Source: Acidimicrobiales bacterium
GTDB lineage: Bacteria; Actinomycetota; Acidimicrobiia; Acidimicrobiales; JAVJTC01
Assembly: GCA_040219085.1 (NCBI GenBank)
Contig: JAVJTC010000027.1
Location: 1-64,000 of the forward strand
Length of the DNA: 64,000 bases
Direction: 5' to 3'
Positions 49,052-57,802 of the stretch are shown here, in pieces. A program made the translations under genes and the position numbers. The notes under the pieces were generated by a model. That model worked only from the letters and a program-made list of their open reading frames with translations, was not told the origin of the DNA and made no database searches. Within the stretch, counting starts at the first letter, position 1. The number at the start of each line of letters is the position of its first letter.

Positions 49052-49792
49052 TCAGTCGATCTCGCGACGCGCGAGGACGACCGCCGTCCCGACCGCCCCG
49101 ATGAGCCCGACAGCCAGCGGCGTCACCACCGAGGCGGTCGTCGAGGCCCCGCTGAGTGTGGTGGAGACGTCCATGGCCTCGGCGACGATGGACTGCAGAT
49201 AGCCCGATATCGACAGGCGCGCGAGGCTGTCGCCGATTCGCGCTATTCCGTTCTCCCAGCTCAGGATGTAGCCGAGCGCGAACCACAGCCCTCGGCGGAG
49301 GCGGGCGCCGGCGAGAACGAAGAGGCCCGAGTAGGCGACGGAACCGATCACGACGGCGGCGATCACCGGCGTGACCAGTCCTTCGGCATCAGCGACCACG
49401 GCGGCGACCACGAGCGGCGCTCCGACCACGGGCAGGGTCACGAGGATCGATGTGAACACCGCGGCGGTTGCCAGAGTGATCCTCGAGACGGGCTTCTGCC
49501 ACAGGTAGACGAGCGTCCGGTCCTCTACGAGGTCGCCGACGACGGCGCAGCCGATCCAGGCGACCGCCACCGGCAGGATCACACCGAAGCCCATCTCCGC
49601 GACCAGTAGTGCTCCCGCCTCGCTCGGGTCGTCCGAGCCGCGTGTCGCTGCCGCCAGCGCGATCGTCAACGACGAGAGCAGCCCGAGCGAGATCACCCGT
49701 GCCCGATTCACGTGCAGACGAAGCAGGAGGCGGGTCAGCACGATCAGATCCGACGACGACCGGACCAGCGTCGGTGCCTGCCCTGTGCTCAC
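49052..49792 (-). CDS. ABC-2 type permease
   Basis: A 246-residue protein with about six hydrophobic helices: VISLGLLSSLTIALAAATRG, G-F-G-V-I-L-P-V-A-V-A-W-I-G-C, V-F-T-S-I-L-V-T-L-P-V-V-G and P-V-I-A-A-V-V-I-G-S-V-A. The loop D-L-V-E-D-R-T-L-V-Y-L-W-Q-K-P-V-S-R is the coupling segment of ABC-2 permeases. It overlaps the ATPase gene start region by 4 nt. It is the second membrane subunit of the four-gene operon; substrate unknown. Confidence 0.85.
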   Translation of the reverse strand: MSTGQAPTLVRSSSDLIVLTRLLLRLHVNRARVISLGLLSSLTIALAAATRGSDDPSEAGALLVAEMGFGVILPVAVAWIGCAVVGDLVEDRTLVYLWQKPVSRITLATAAVFTSILVTLPVVGAPLVVAAVVADAEGLVTPVIAAVVIGSVAYSGLFVLAGARLRRGLWFALGYILSWENGIARIGDSLARLSISGYLQSIVAEAMDVSTTLSGASTTASVVTPLAVGLIGAVGTAVVLARREID

Positions 49793-50712
49793 GGTGACTC
49801 CACCAGGTAGCGGAAGACGCTCTCGAGATCGTCGTCGAGCGGACGGACCTCGATCAGGTTCACCCCGGTGTCGAGGACCAGCCGGGGTAGCGACCGTGCG
49901 AATGCGGCTCCGTCGGAGGTCTCCAGGGTCACGGTGTCCTCGTCGATACGGACGCCATCGACCACATCGGCCGCGACGAGCGCCGCTGCCAGGGGGCGCG
50001 GGGTGTCGCAGCGGACTGCGATGCGCTGAGGCCGGTCGTCCATCAGCGTCCGGAGGTCACGGAAGTCGCCCTCGGCGGCGAGCCGTCCCCGGGCGATGAC
50101 GAGGACCCGCGACCCGATCCGTTCCACCTCCTCGAGGACGTGGCTGGATACCAGCACGCAGCGCCCCTCCTCGCCGAGGCGGTGGAGGAGGGCGATCATC
50201 ACATGCCTCTGGTGCGGGTCGAGACCGGTCAGCGGCTCGTCCAGGAGGAGCACGGGAGGCTCGTGTACGAGCGCCTGCGCGAGCTTGACGCGCTGGCGCA
50301 TGCCCTTGGAGTAGGAGCCGAGCAGTCGTACGTCGCGGGGGTCGAGCTCGACCACCTCGAGCGCTGTGGCCGCACGAACGTCGGGTTCGGGTAGGTGCTG
50401 AAGCCGGGCGCTAACCGCGACGAACTCGAGAGGTGTCAGGTTCTCGAACATGCCCTCGTTCTGGGGCACCAGCCCGACGGATCGGCTGACGGCGACGTCG
50501 GTGCGGGGATCGCGACCGAGGATGGACACCGAGCCCGACGACGGACGAGCGAGTCCGGCGAGCATGCGCAACAAGGTCGACTTCCCCGCACCGTTGGGGC
50601 CCAGCAGCGCCGTCACCCCCGGACCGATCTCGAAGGAGACGTCCGAGACCCCGACCACGGAGCCGAACCACTTCGAGGCGTTGTTGGCGCCGACCATGGC
50701 GGGCGGGCTCAT
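49789..50712 (-). CDS. ABC transporter ATP-binding protein
   Basis: A 307-residue ATPase. Walker A is L-L-G-P-N-G-A-G-K-S-T-L-L near residue 38, the Q-loop V-P-Q-N-E-G, the signature YSKGMRQRVKLAQALVH (S-K-G-M-R rather than S-G-G-Q) near residue 133 and Walker B V-L-L-L-D-E-P-L-T-G-L-D. A C-terminal domain of about 90 residues resembles drug/bacteriocin exporters. Overlaps the permease genes on both sides (4 nt), so all are co-translated. Pairs with the permease downstream. Confidence 0.92.
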   Translation of the reverse strand: MSPPAMVGANNASKWFGSVVGVSDVSFEIGPGVTALLGPNGAGKSTLLRMLAGLARPSSGSVSILGRDPRTDVAVSRSVGLVPQNEGMFENLTPLEFVAVSARLQHLPEPDVRAATALEVVELDPRDVRLLGSYSKGMRQRVKLAQALVHEPPVLLLDEPLTGLDPHQRHVMIALLHRLGEEGRCVLVSSHVLEEVERIGSRVLVIARGRLAAEGDFRDLRTLMDDRPQRIAVRCDTPRPLAAALVAADVVDGVRIDEDTVTLETSDGAAFARSLPRLVLDTGVNLIEVRPLDDDLESVFRYLVESP

Positions 50713-51590
50713 CGCGTCACCGGAGCGCGGCGGATACGTAGCCAGCAGATCGCGCCGCCGAGCACGGCCCACGCGATGGGCGCACCGATCACCGCATAGT
50801 CGGGCAGCTCGCCGATGCGGGGTGCCGGCTCGCCGATCTCGTCGCCGTAGATGCGGGCGCCCATCTCGACGACGAGGTCCTGGAGGTTCATGAGGTAGAG
50901 CCACGGGGACGCGTCCGCCGCGTCGACGAACGCGACCACCGACACCGTCGAGACAAGCAGGAAGAGGACCACCACCGCCGAGGCGATCCCACGGCGGCTC
51001 GTCAGGGTGGACAGCGCGAGCGCGACGGACGCGTACACGGCCGCCGTCAGGATGCCCACGGCGAGAATCTGCACGAGGAGCTCGAGGGTCCCGAAGGGAA
51101 CTCCGGGACCGGCACCCTCGATGCTGAACGCGACCAGCATCAGGAGCTGCGGGCCGGTGGTGATGACCAGCATCACAGCGACGATCGCGCCGACCTTGGC
51201 CACGGTGTAGCTCGTACGCGTCAACGGTGCGGCCAGATAGAGGCCGAACATGCCGGTGCGCCGGTCCGTGACGACGGCCTCCGGCGCGGCGAAGGACGCG
51301 AACAGGACCACGGCGAACGTGACGATGCCGCCGTACTCCGCGTACCCCGGCAGGATGTCCTCCTGCAGTAGATCTTCGGGGAGGAACGCCGCGAGCCCCA
51401 CGAAGACGACCGCGGGGATGAACGCGAGCGCCACGACGATGATCGGTGCGATCTTGTGTCGGAACTGGCGGCGGAGCCCCAGCACACGCTGGATGGTGTG
51501 CAGCGCGAGGTCGACCGTGGCGGCGGTGGGGCCCCGTCGTCCACCTTCGTAGCGGCGGTAGCCGAGGTCGTGGATGCGGGCGTCGCTCAC
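50709..51590 (-). CDS. ABC-2 type permease
   Basis: A 293-residue membrane protein. An N-terminal cytoplasmic part (R-I-H-D-L-G-Y-R-R-Y-E-G-G-R-R) is followed by about six helices: IIVVALAFIPAVVFVGLAAF, then I-V-T-F-A-V-V-L-F-A-S-F, A-I-V-A-V-M-L-V-I-T and further ones. V-V-T-D-R-R-T-G-M-F-G-L-Y-L-A-A-P-L-T-R is the ABC-2 loop. It overlaps the preceding and following ATPase genes, so each ATPase is next to one permease. Confidence 0.88.
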   Translation of the reverse strand: MSDARIHDLGYRRYEGGRRGPTAATVDLALHTIQRVLGLRRQFRHKIAPIIVVALAFIPAVVFVGLAAFLPEDLLQEDILPGYAEYGGIVTFAVVLFASFAAPEAVVTDRRTGMFGLYLAAPLTRTSYTVAKVGAIVAVMLVITTGPQLLMLVAFSIEGAGPGVPFGTLELLVQILAVGILTAAVYASVALALSTLTSRRGIASAVVVLFLLVSTVSVVAFVDAADASPWLYLMNLQDLVVEMGARIYGDEIGEPAPRIGELPDYAVIGAPIAWAVLGGAICWLRIRRAPVTR

Positions 51591-52546
51591 AGTGGTGCAC
51601 CCCCCGCCACCTGCGGATCTGCGTCCTCAGCGAAGAGGTCCTCCAGCGAGCCGCGTCGCGATTCGAGCCGGCGCAACCCGGCGCCGAGGTCGCTGACCGA
51701 AGCGCAGATCGCACCCGTGACACCGTCCGCGACGGGGACGGCGAGTCGGCTCGGTCCGATGACCTCGCCGCCGTGGCCGCGCCCGGCGAGCGCCGCGACG
51801 ACGAGGCCGGCATCGACATCGACGTCCACGATCAGAGTGCCCGTCTCGGCCTGTACCGATGAGAGCGCTCCCGAGCGCAGCACGCGTCCGTCGCGCAGGA
51901 CGACCACATCGTCACAGATCTGCTCCACTTCGCGCAGCCTGTGCGACGACAACAACACCGAGATTCCGAACTCCCCCCCGATGCGTGCGATGAGGTCGAG
52001 CATCTGGCCCCGCTGCATGGGATCGAGCCCGTCGGTGGGTTCGTCGAGCATCACCAACTCGGGGTCGTGGGCGATGGCCGACGCGAGCTTCACCCGCTGG
52101 CGCTGTCCGGTGCTCATCGAGCCGATCGGGCGGAATCGTTCCTCGCCGAGCCCGACCAGCCAGAGGGTGTCGTTGGCCCGTTCCGTCGCCGCCTTGGCGG
52201 GGATGCCGTGCAACACGGTCAGGTGTCGCACGAGATCGTTGGCCGTCACGTCGGGCGGTAGATCGTGGTGTTCGGGAGCGAAGCCGATGCGCATCCTCAG
52301 CTCCGGCCCCGCCATGTGGGGGTCCAGGCCGAGAACCTCCAGGTCCCCGCCATCGCGTGGGCGCAGGCCCAACAGCATCGAGATGAGCGTCGTCTTGCCC
52401 GCTCCGTTCGCTCCGATGAGCCCGGTGATGCCCGGTCGCAGCGAGAAGTCCGCGTGGTCGATGACGGTGTTGTCGCCGTAGCGCTTCGTGACCGCTCGTC
52501 CATGCGCCACGGCGGACGTCTCGAGGGAATGCACCGCCGGGATCAC
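51587..52546 (-). CDS. ABC transporter ATP-binding protein
   Basis: A 319-residue ATPase. Walker A: L-I-G-A-N-G-A-G-K-T-T-L-I near residue 42. Q-loop: F-A-P-E-H-H-D. Signature: SMSTGQRQRVKLASAIAHD near 145. Walker B: V-M-L-D-E-P-T-D-G-L-D, then S-S-H-R-L-R-E-V-E. First gene of the operon; its C-terminal stretch has G-V-T-G-A-I-C-A-S-V-S-D-L. It probably forms a two-subunit exporter with the following permease. The second ATPase/permease set is related but not identical, so two exporters or one mixed complex are possible. Confidence 0.92.
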   Translation of the reverse strand: MIPAVHSLETSAVAHGRAVTKRYGDNTVIDHADFSLRPGITGLIGANGAGKTTLISMLLGLRPRDGGDLEVLGLDPHMAGPELRMRIGFAPEHHDLPPDVTANDLVRHLTVLHGIPAKAATERANDTLWLVGLGEERFRPIGSMSTGQRQRVKLASAIAHDPELVMLDEPTDGLDPMQRGQMLDLIARIGGEFGISVLLSSHRLREVEQICDDVVVLRDGRVLRSGALSSVQAETGTLIVDVDVDAGLVVAALAGRGHGGEVIGPSRLAVPVADGVTGAICASVSDLGAGLRRLESRRGSLEDLFAEDADPQVAGGAPL

Positions 52547-52727
52547 GACGGCAAGTGTGGCGCGTCGCGCGGCGTTTGTGCGCCGGGCCGCGTCATGGGC
52601 GCGAGCCAGTCGGCGAAGAGGTCACCCCCGGGCCGGCTCTGCGCCACCTGCGGACGCCCGCGATGTCGTCGGGCTCGCGGGCGTGCCTGTACCGTGTCTG
52701 CTTCTCTCACCCCCGGAGGAGCCGACG

Positions 52728-54713
52728 ATGGTCGACGTATCCACCGCCCGAAACGCGCTCGTCGCGTTGGCTCAGAACCACAGGTGGACCTGGCACGGAG
52801 CGACCCGTGACCTGCTCGAGAGCCTGCCCGGTGCCCCCGGCGTCCACCCTGCGGCCGTCATCGCCGATCTCGACGACGACGCCCTCGTCGCCTGGCTCGC
52901 AGACGAGGCCCACGGCTCGGCACTGGTCGACCTCTCCGCCGATCTCGAGGCCCTGGTCAGCCGACGCGCCGCCACGCGGGTTGCGTACTTCTCACCCGAG
53001 TACGGCCTCACGGACCTTCTGCCCCAGTACTCCGGCGGACTGGGGATCCTCGCAGGGGACCACACGAAGTCCGCCAGCGACGAGAACATCGGACTCGTCG
53101 CGATCGGTTTGTTCTACCGCCAGGGCTTCTTCCACCAGGAGATCCATGGCGACCGCCAGGGGGAGAGGTACGAGGCGGTCGATCCGGCCGGTGTGGGTGC
53201 GGTCGACACGCGGACCGCCGTCGAGGTGGAGATCGGCTCGGCACGCGTGACCGCCCGCATCTGGCGCATCGACGTGGGCGCCACAGCGATGCTGCTCCTC
53301 GACACCGATGTCGAAGGGAACGATCCGGAGTTCCGCACGGTGACCGACCGGCTCTACTCGGGTGACCGGACCCACCGTCTCCGCCAGGAACTCATTCTCG
53401 GTGTGGGTGGGGTGCGGGCGCTGCGCGCGCTCGGCTTCGAGCCCGGCGCGTTCCATCTCAACGAGGGACATGCATGCTTCCTGCTGCTGGAACTGCTCGC
53501 CGAGCGGATCGCTGCGGGGGCGACGCTCGGTGAGGCGAAGCAGTGGGTCCGTGACCGCACGCTGTTCACGACGCACACCCCGGTGCCCGCCGGTATCGAC
53601 AGGTTCGACGCGGGTCTCATCCGTCGGGACCTCTCGGTCTGGCCGGAGCGTCTGGGAATCACGATGGAGACGCTGCTGCGCTGGGGTCTGCTACCCGACG
53701 ACGGCGCGCCATACCCGTTCAACACGGCAGCCCTGTGCCTGCGCCGCTGCGGCGCTGCCAACGGGGTGTCGACACTGCACGGTGAGACGAGCCGCCAACT
53801 CTTCTCGTCCATGCCGAGTTCGGGGCGTATCGGTTCGGTGACCAACGGGGTCCATGCGCGGACCTGGGTCGCGCCCGGGCCGGCCGCGCTCTTCGACGAG
53901 TGCCTCGGCGAAGGCTGGGACGGCGGAGACGAGGCGTCGTGGGCGCGGGCCGCAGACATCGACGACGCATCCATCCGCGCGGCGAGGGCGCCCGGCAAAC
54001 AGGCCCTGGTGGAGCGTGTCGCCGCAGCCACGGGAACCGACCTGGATCCCGAGGCGTGCATCATCGGTTTCGCCCGGAGGTTCGCCACCTACAAGCGCGC
54101 CCACCTGGTTCTGCGCGAGCCCGAGCGCATCGAGGCACTCCTCGCCGACGACGAGCGCCCGGTGCAGTTCGTCTTCGCCGGAAAGGCCCATCCCGCCGAC
54201 GAGCCCGGCAAGGCCCTGCTCCACGAGATCGTCCGCTTCTCGCACAGCGCGACCGCCCGTGGACGGTTCACGTTCCTGCCCGACTACGACATCGGCGTCG
54301 CACTCGACATGTACGCCGGCTGCGACGTGTGGCTCAACAACCCCCGTCGTCCCCAGGAGGCCTGCGGAACCAGCGGCGAGAAGTCGGCGCTGAACGGCGG
54401 GTTGAACTGTTCGGTGCTCGACGGCTGGTGGGCCGAGTGGTTCGACGCCTCGTGGGGGTTCGCCGTGCCCACGTTCGAGTACCTGACCGATCTCGCCGAG
54501 CGTGACGCCGCGGAGGCCGCGGCGCTGGTGGATCTCCTCACGGCCCGGGTGATCCCGGGCTTCTACGACGGCGGCGCCCACGGCCCGCGCTGGTCACAGT
54601 TGGTGCGCTCCGGTTGGGTGGGCCTGGGCCCACGCGTCACCGCCGGGCGGATGGTGCGCGACTACGACGAGCGGTACTACACGCGCCTCGTCGAGGGTCA
54701 CCGACTCCCGTGA
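52728..54713 (+). CDS. glgP: Alpha-glucan phosphorylase (GT35, short form)
   Basis: A 661-residue phosphorylase of the short TIGR02094-like type: VAYFSPEYGLTDLLPQYSGG then L-G-I-L-A-G-D-H-T-K-S-A-S-D, HLNEGHACFLLLELLAERIA, V-T-N-G-V-H-A-R-T-W and EACGTSGEKSALNGGLNCSV. The Lys in G-T-S-G-E-K is the PLP-binding position. ATG 52728 has GGAGGAG upstream. It cleaves alpha-1,4-glucan with phosphate to glucose-1-phosphate. GTGA couples it to the debranching enzyme, so the two degrade glycogen together. Confidence 0.9.
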   Translation: MVDVSTARNALVALAQNHRWTWHGATRDLLESLPGAPGVHPAAVIADLDDDALVAWLADEAHGSALVDLSADLEALVSRRAATRVAYFSPEYGLTDLLPQYSGGLGILAGDHTKSASDENIGLVAIGLFYRQGFFHQEIHGDRQGERYEAVDPAGVGAVDTRTAVEVEIGSARVTARIWRIDVGATAMLLLDTDVEGNDPEFRTVTDRLYSGDRTHRLRQELILGVGGVRALRALGFEPGAFHLNEGHACFLLLELLAERIAAGATLGEAKQWVRDRTLFTTHTPVPAGIDRFDAGLIRRDLSVWPERLGITMETLLRWGLLPDDGAPYPFNTAALCLRRCGAANGVSTLHGETSRQLFSSMPSSGRIGSVTNGVHARTWVAPGPAALFDECLGEGWDGGDEASWARAADIDDASIRAARAPGKQALVERVAAATGTDLDPEACIIGFARRFATYKRAHLVLREPERIEALLADDERPVQFVFAGKAHPADEPGKALLHEIVRFSHSATARGRFTFLPDYDIGVALDMYAGCDVWLNNPRRPQEACGTSGEKSALNGGLNCSVLDGWWAEWFDASWGFAVPTFEYLTDLAERDAAEAAALVDLLTARVIPGFYDGGAHGPRWSQLVRSGWVGLGPRVTAGRMVRDYDERYYTRLVEGHRLP

Positions 54714-56848
54714 GCCGGCCCTGGCCGGGTCGGGCGATGCCACTCGGCGCCCACTGGGACGGCGAGGGTACGAACTTCTCGCTCTTCTCGGAGATCGCGG
54801 AGGCGGTCGATCTGTGCCTCTTCGACGACGACGGCAACGAGACGCGCCACACGCTGGGCGAGGTCACCGCCTTCGTCCACCACGGCTACCTACCCGGGGT
54901 CGGCCCGGGGCAGCGCTACGGATACCGGGTCCAAGGGCCGTGGCAGCCCGCACGGGGTCACCGCTGCAATCCGGCCAAGCTGCTGTTGGACCCCTACGCC
55001 AGGGCCATCGATGGCGACTGGACGTGGCGGCCCGAGACCCGGGACGCGTCGCCGGGCGACCCTGACACGGCGGACACGTCCGACAGTGCGCCGTTCGTGC
55101 CGCGCTCTGTGGTGGTGGACTCCGCATTCGACTGGGGTGATGACGCCCCGCCGCGGACGCCGTGGCACCAGACGGTGATCTACGAGACCCACGTACGGGG
55201 TCTCACGATGACCCACCCCGATGTCCCGGTCCCCCTGCGGGGCACGTTCGCCGGCATGGCACACCCCGCCGTGATCGACCACCTCGTGGACCTGGGCGTG
55301 ACTGCGGTCGAACTCCTACCGAGCCAGCACTTCGTCACCGAGGCCGTTCTCGCCGAACGCGGCCGGAACAACTACTGGGGCTACTCGACGATCGGCTACT
55401 TCGCGCCACACGGCGCGTACTCGTCGGCCGGAACCACCGGTGGACAGGTGAACGAGTTCAAGGCACTCGTGCGGAGTCTGCACGCGGTAGGTATCGAGGT
55501 CATCCTGGACGTCGTCTACAACCACACCGGCGAGAGTGGCCTGGACGGTCCGACTCTGTGCTTCCGGGGTATCGACAACCTGTCCTACTACCGGACCGAT
55601 CCGGAGGACGCCGCCACCTACGTGGACTTCACCGGTACGGGCAACACGCTCGACATGCGTAATCCGGGTGTGCTGCAGATGGTGATGGACAGCCTTCGGT
55701 ACTGGGTGACCGAGATGCACGTCGACGGCTTCCGTTTCGACCTGGCATCGACACTCGCCCGGGGGCTCTACGACGTGGACCGGCTCTCGTCGTTCTTCGA
55801 CCTGATCCACCAGGACCCGGTGGTGAACTCGGTGAAGTTGATCGCCGAACCGTGGGACCTGGGCGAGGGTGGCTACCAGGTCGGGAACTTCCCGCCTCTG
55901 TGGTCGGAATGGAACGCGGAGTACCGCGACGGCGTGCGGGATTACTGGCGCGGCGCCGACGCCACACTCGCCGACTTCGCGTACAGGTTCACGGGGAGCT
56001 CCGACCTCTACGGGCAGGCCGGACGGCGTCCCTCGGCGAGCATCAACTTCGTCACGGCCCACGACGGGTTCACGCTGCGCGATCTCGTGACCTACGAGCA
56101 CAAGCGCAACGACGACAACGGGGAGCAGGGGCGCGACGGTACCGACGACAACCGGGCGTGGAACTCGGGCGTCGAGGGCCCCACCGATGACCCCGTCGTG
56201 AACGACGTGCGCCGTCGCCGGGTGCGCTCGATGCTCGCCACGCTCATGTTGTCCCAGGGCGTTCCGATGCTGCTCGGGGGCGATGAGATGGGGCGGACGC
56301 AGGCAGGCAACAACAACGCGTACGTACAGGACAATCCCGTGGCCTGGTACGACTGGGACGATGTCGACCGCCCGCTACTCGAGTTCACACGCCGGCTCAT
56401 CCACCTTCGGAAGGCACATCCGGTCTTCCGACGTCGACGCTTCTTCGAGGGACGTCCGGTCATCGGCAGCAGCCTCGACGACATCGGTTGGTTCCGTCCC
56501 GACGGCTCGGAGATGACGCCCGAGGACTGGACCATGGGCTATGCGCGTTCGTTGACGGTGTTCCTCAACGGTCTCGAGATACCGGCCCGCGGCCCGAGAG
56601 GTGAGCGGATCACCGACGACTCCTACCTCGTGATGTTCAACGCCTCGGCCGACCCGCTCACCTTCACGGTGCCTCGCGGGCTCGGGGGGCTGAGCTGGCG
56701 CGTGGAGCTGGACACGGCCGAGGTCGACTCCGTCGACCACGCCGTCCAGGAGCACGACACATGGGTGGTGGGCGGGTGGGCCGTCGTCCTGTTACGCCGG
56801 ACGCTCACACCGGCATCCGCGCCATCAGGCGCCGGCCCGCTTCTGTGA
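54710..56848 (+). CDS. glgX: Glycogen debranching enzyme GlgX
   Basis: A 712-residue GH13_11 protein. An N-terminal CBM48 domain (L-G-A-H-W-D-G-E-G-T-N-F-S-L-F-S) precedes the catalytic barrel: V-I-L-D-V-V-Y-N-H-T, D-G-F-R-F-D-L-A (nucleophile Asp), K-L-I-A-E-P-W-D (acid Glu) and F-V-T-A-H-D-G-F-T-L (third acid). M-L-L-G-G-D-E-M-G-R-T-Q and N-A-Y-V-Q-D-N-P fit GlgX. It hydrolyses alpha-1,6 branches left by the phosphorylase. GTG 54710 overlaps the phosphorylase stop. Its last 44 bases overlap the convergent LysR gene. Confidence 0.93.
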   Translation: MSRPWPGRAMPLGAHWDGEGTNFSLFSEIAEAVDLCLFDDDGNETRHTLGEVTAFVHHGYLPGVGPGQRYGYRVQGPWQPARGHRCNPAKLLLDPYARAIDGDWTWRPETRDASPGDPDTADTSDSAPFVPRSVVVDSAFDWGDDAPPRTPWHQTVIYETHVRGLTMTHPDVPVPLRGTFAGMAHPAVIDHLVDLGVTAVELLPSQHFVTEAVLAERGRNNYWGYSTIGYFAPHGAYSSAGTTGGQVNEFKALVRSLHAVGIEVILDVVYNHTGESGLDGPTLCFRGIDNLSYYRTDPEDAATYVDFTGTGNTLDMRNPGVLQMVMDSLRYWVTEMHVDGFRFDLASTLARGLYDVDRLSSFFDLIHQDPVVNSVKLIAEPWDLGEGGYQVGNFPPLWSEWNAEYRDGVRDYWRGADATLADFAYRFTGSSDLYGQAGRRPSASINFVTAHDGFTLRDLVTYEHKRNDDNGEQGRDGTDDNRAWNSGVEGPTDDPVVNDVRRRRVRSMLATLMLSQGVPMLLGGDEMGRTQAGNNNAYVQDNPVAWYDWDDVDRPLLEFTRRLIHLRKAHPVFRRRRFFEGRPVIGSSLDDIGWFRPDGSEMTPEDWTMGYARSLTVFLNGLEIPARGPRGERITDDSYLVMFNASADPLTFTVPRGLGGLSWRVELDTAEVDSVDHAVQEHDTWVVGGWAVVLLRRTLTPASAPSGAGPLL

Positions 56849-57743
56849 GCGCCGCCACCAGATCGCCGGAGGCCACGCCGCCTCCGGTCTGGCGGCGCGC
56901 GACGACGATTCGACGGCTGGCGATGGGATGTGCCGCGACGCGCCGGATGCGGGGGTGACCCGCGACGTCGGCCGATTCGGGTAGCACCGTCCATCCGACG
57001 CCCAGCGCGACCATCTCGCGCAGCACCTCGGGCTGGTGGGACTCGGCGACGACGACGAACGGCGCTCCCGCCGCGCTGAGCGCGGTCTCGATGACCGCCC
57101 GGGTGTGGGCGCCGGGCGGGAACATGACCCAGGGACCCCAACGTCGGGGGTCGTCCGCTGCCTCGGCGCTGACATCGACGGGTGCATAGACGTCCAGGGA
57201 TTCCTCGAGTACGGCTTCGGTGGCGACGCCCTCGAGGGGCGTGGCCGGATCGACACAGACGACGACATCGAGATCGCCCCGGACGAGCCCGGCCAGTAAC
57301 GATGCCGACGACGTGACATGGAGGTTGAGCTCGAGGCCCGGCCGCTGCTCGCGGAACTGGCGCAGAGGGTCGGGGAACCAGTGGACGGCAGCGGCGTCGA
57401 TCATCCCGACCCGCAGACGTCCGGCGCGTCCCTCGTTGATCTCCGCCGCCCAGGCGGTCAGGTCGTGGGTCGCCGCGAGTACGCGACGGGCGTGTGTGAG
57501 CACCGGCCGGGCCTCGGCGCGCAGCGCGCGCCGACGGCCGTCACGGTCGAACAGGGTGACGCCGACGCGCCGCTCGAGTTCGGCGAGTCCCTGTGACAGC
57601 GCGGAGGGTGACACGCCGAGGCCGGCTGCCGCCTCGGCCCACGTCGAGGCCTCCGAGACGGCGTCGAGGTAGGCGAGTTGTTGCACGGTGATGTCGGGCA
57701 GCGGCTGGCCGGGGGAGCCGTGTTTGGTGGGCGGTGTCGTCAT
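56805..57743 (-). CDS. LysR-family regulator
   Basis: A 312-residue regulator. The N-terminal HTH is Q-Q-L-A-Y-L-D-A-V-S-E-A then WAEAAAGLGVSPSALSQGLA and E-L-E-R-R-V-G-V-T-L-F-D-R-D-G-R-R. The effector domain starts near residue 90. Its stop lies inside the 3' end of glgX. It is divergent from inositol-1-phosphate synthase, and GATGA-AG-TCATC sits just upstream as a possible operator. Control of that divergent gene is the obvious hypothesis. Confidence 0.85.
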   Translation of the reverse strand: MTTPPTKHGSPGQPLPDITVQQLAYLDAVSEASTWAEAAAGLGVSPSALSQGLAELERRVGVTLFDRDGRRRALRAEARPVLTHARRVLAATHDLTAWAAEINEGRAGRLRVGMIDAAAVHWFPDPLRQFREQRPGLELNLHVTSSASLLAGLVRGDLDVVVCVDPATPLEGVATEAVLEESLDVYAPVDVSAEAADDPRRWGPWVMFPPGAHTRAVIETALSAAGAPFVVVAESHQPEVLREMVALGVGWTVLPESADVAGHPRIRRVAAHPIASRRIVVARRQTGGGVASGDLVAALTEAGRRLMARMPV

Positions 57744-57802
57744 CTGATGAAGTCATCCTTCACAATCATGCGCGGACGATGAGCAGGACTTATCATCATG
57801 TC

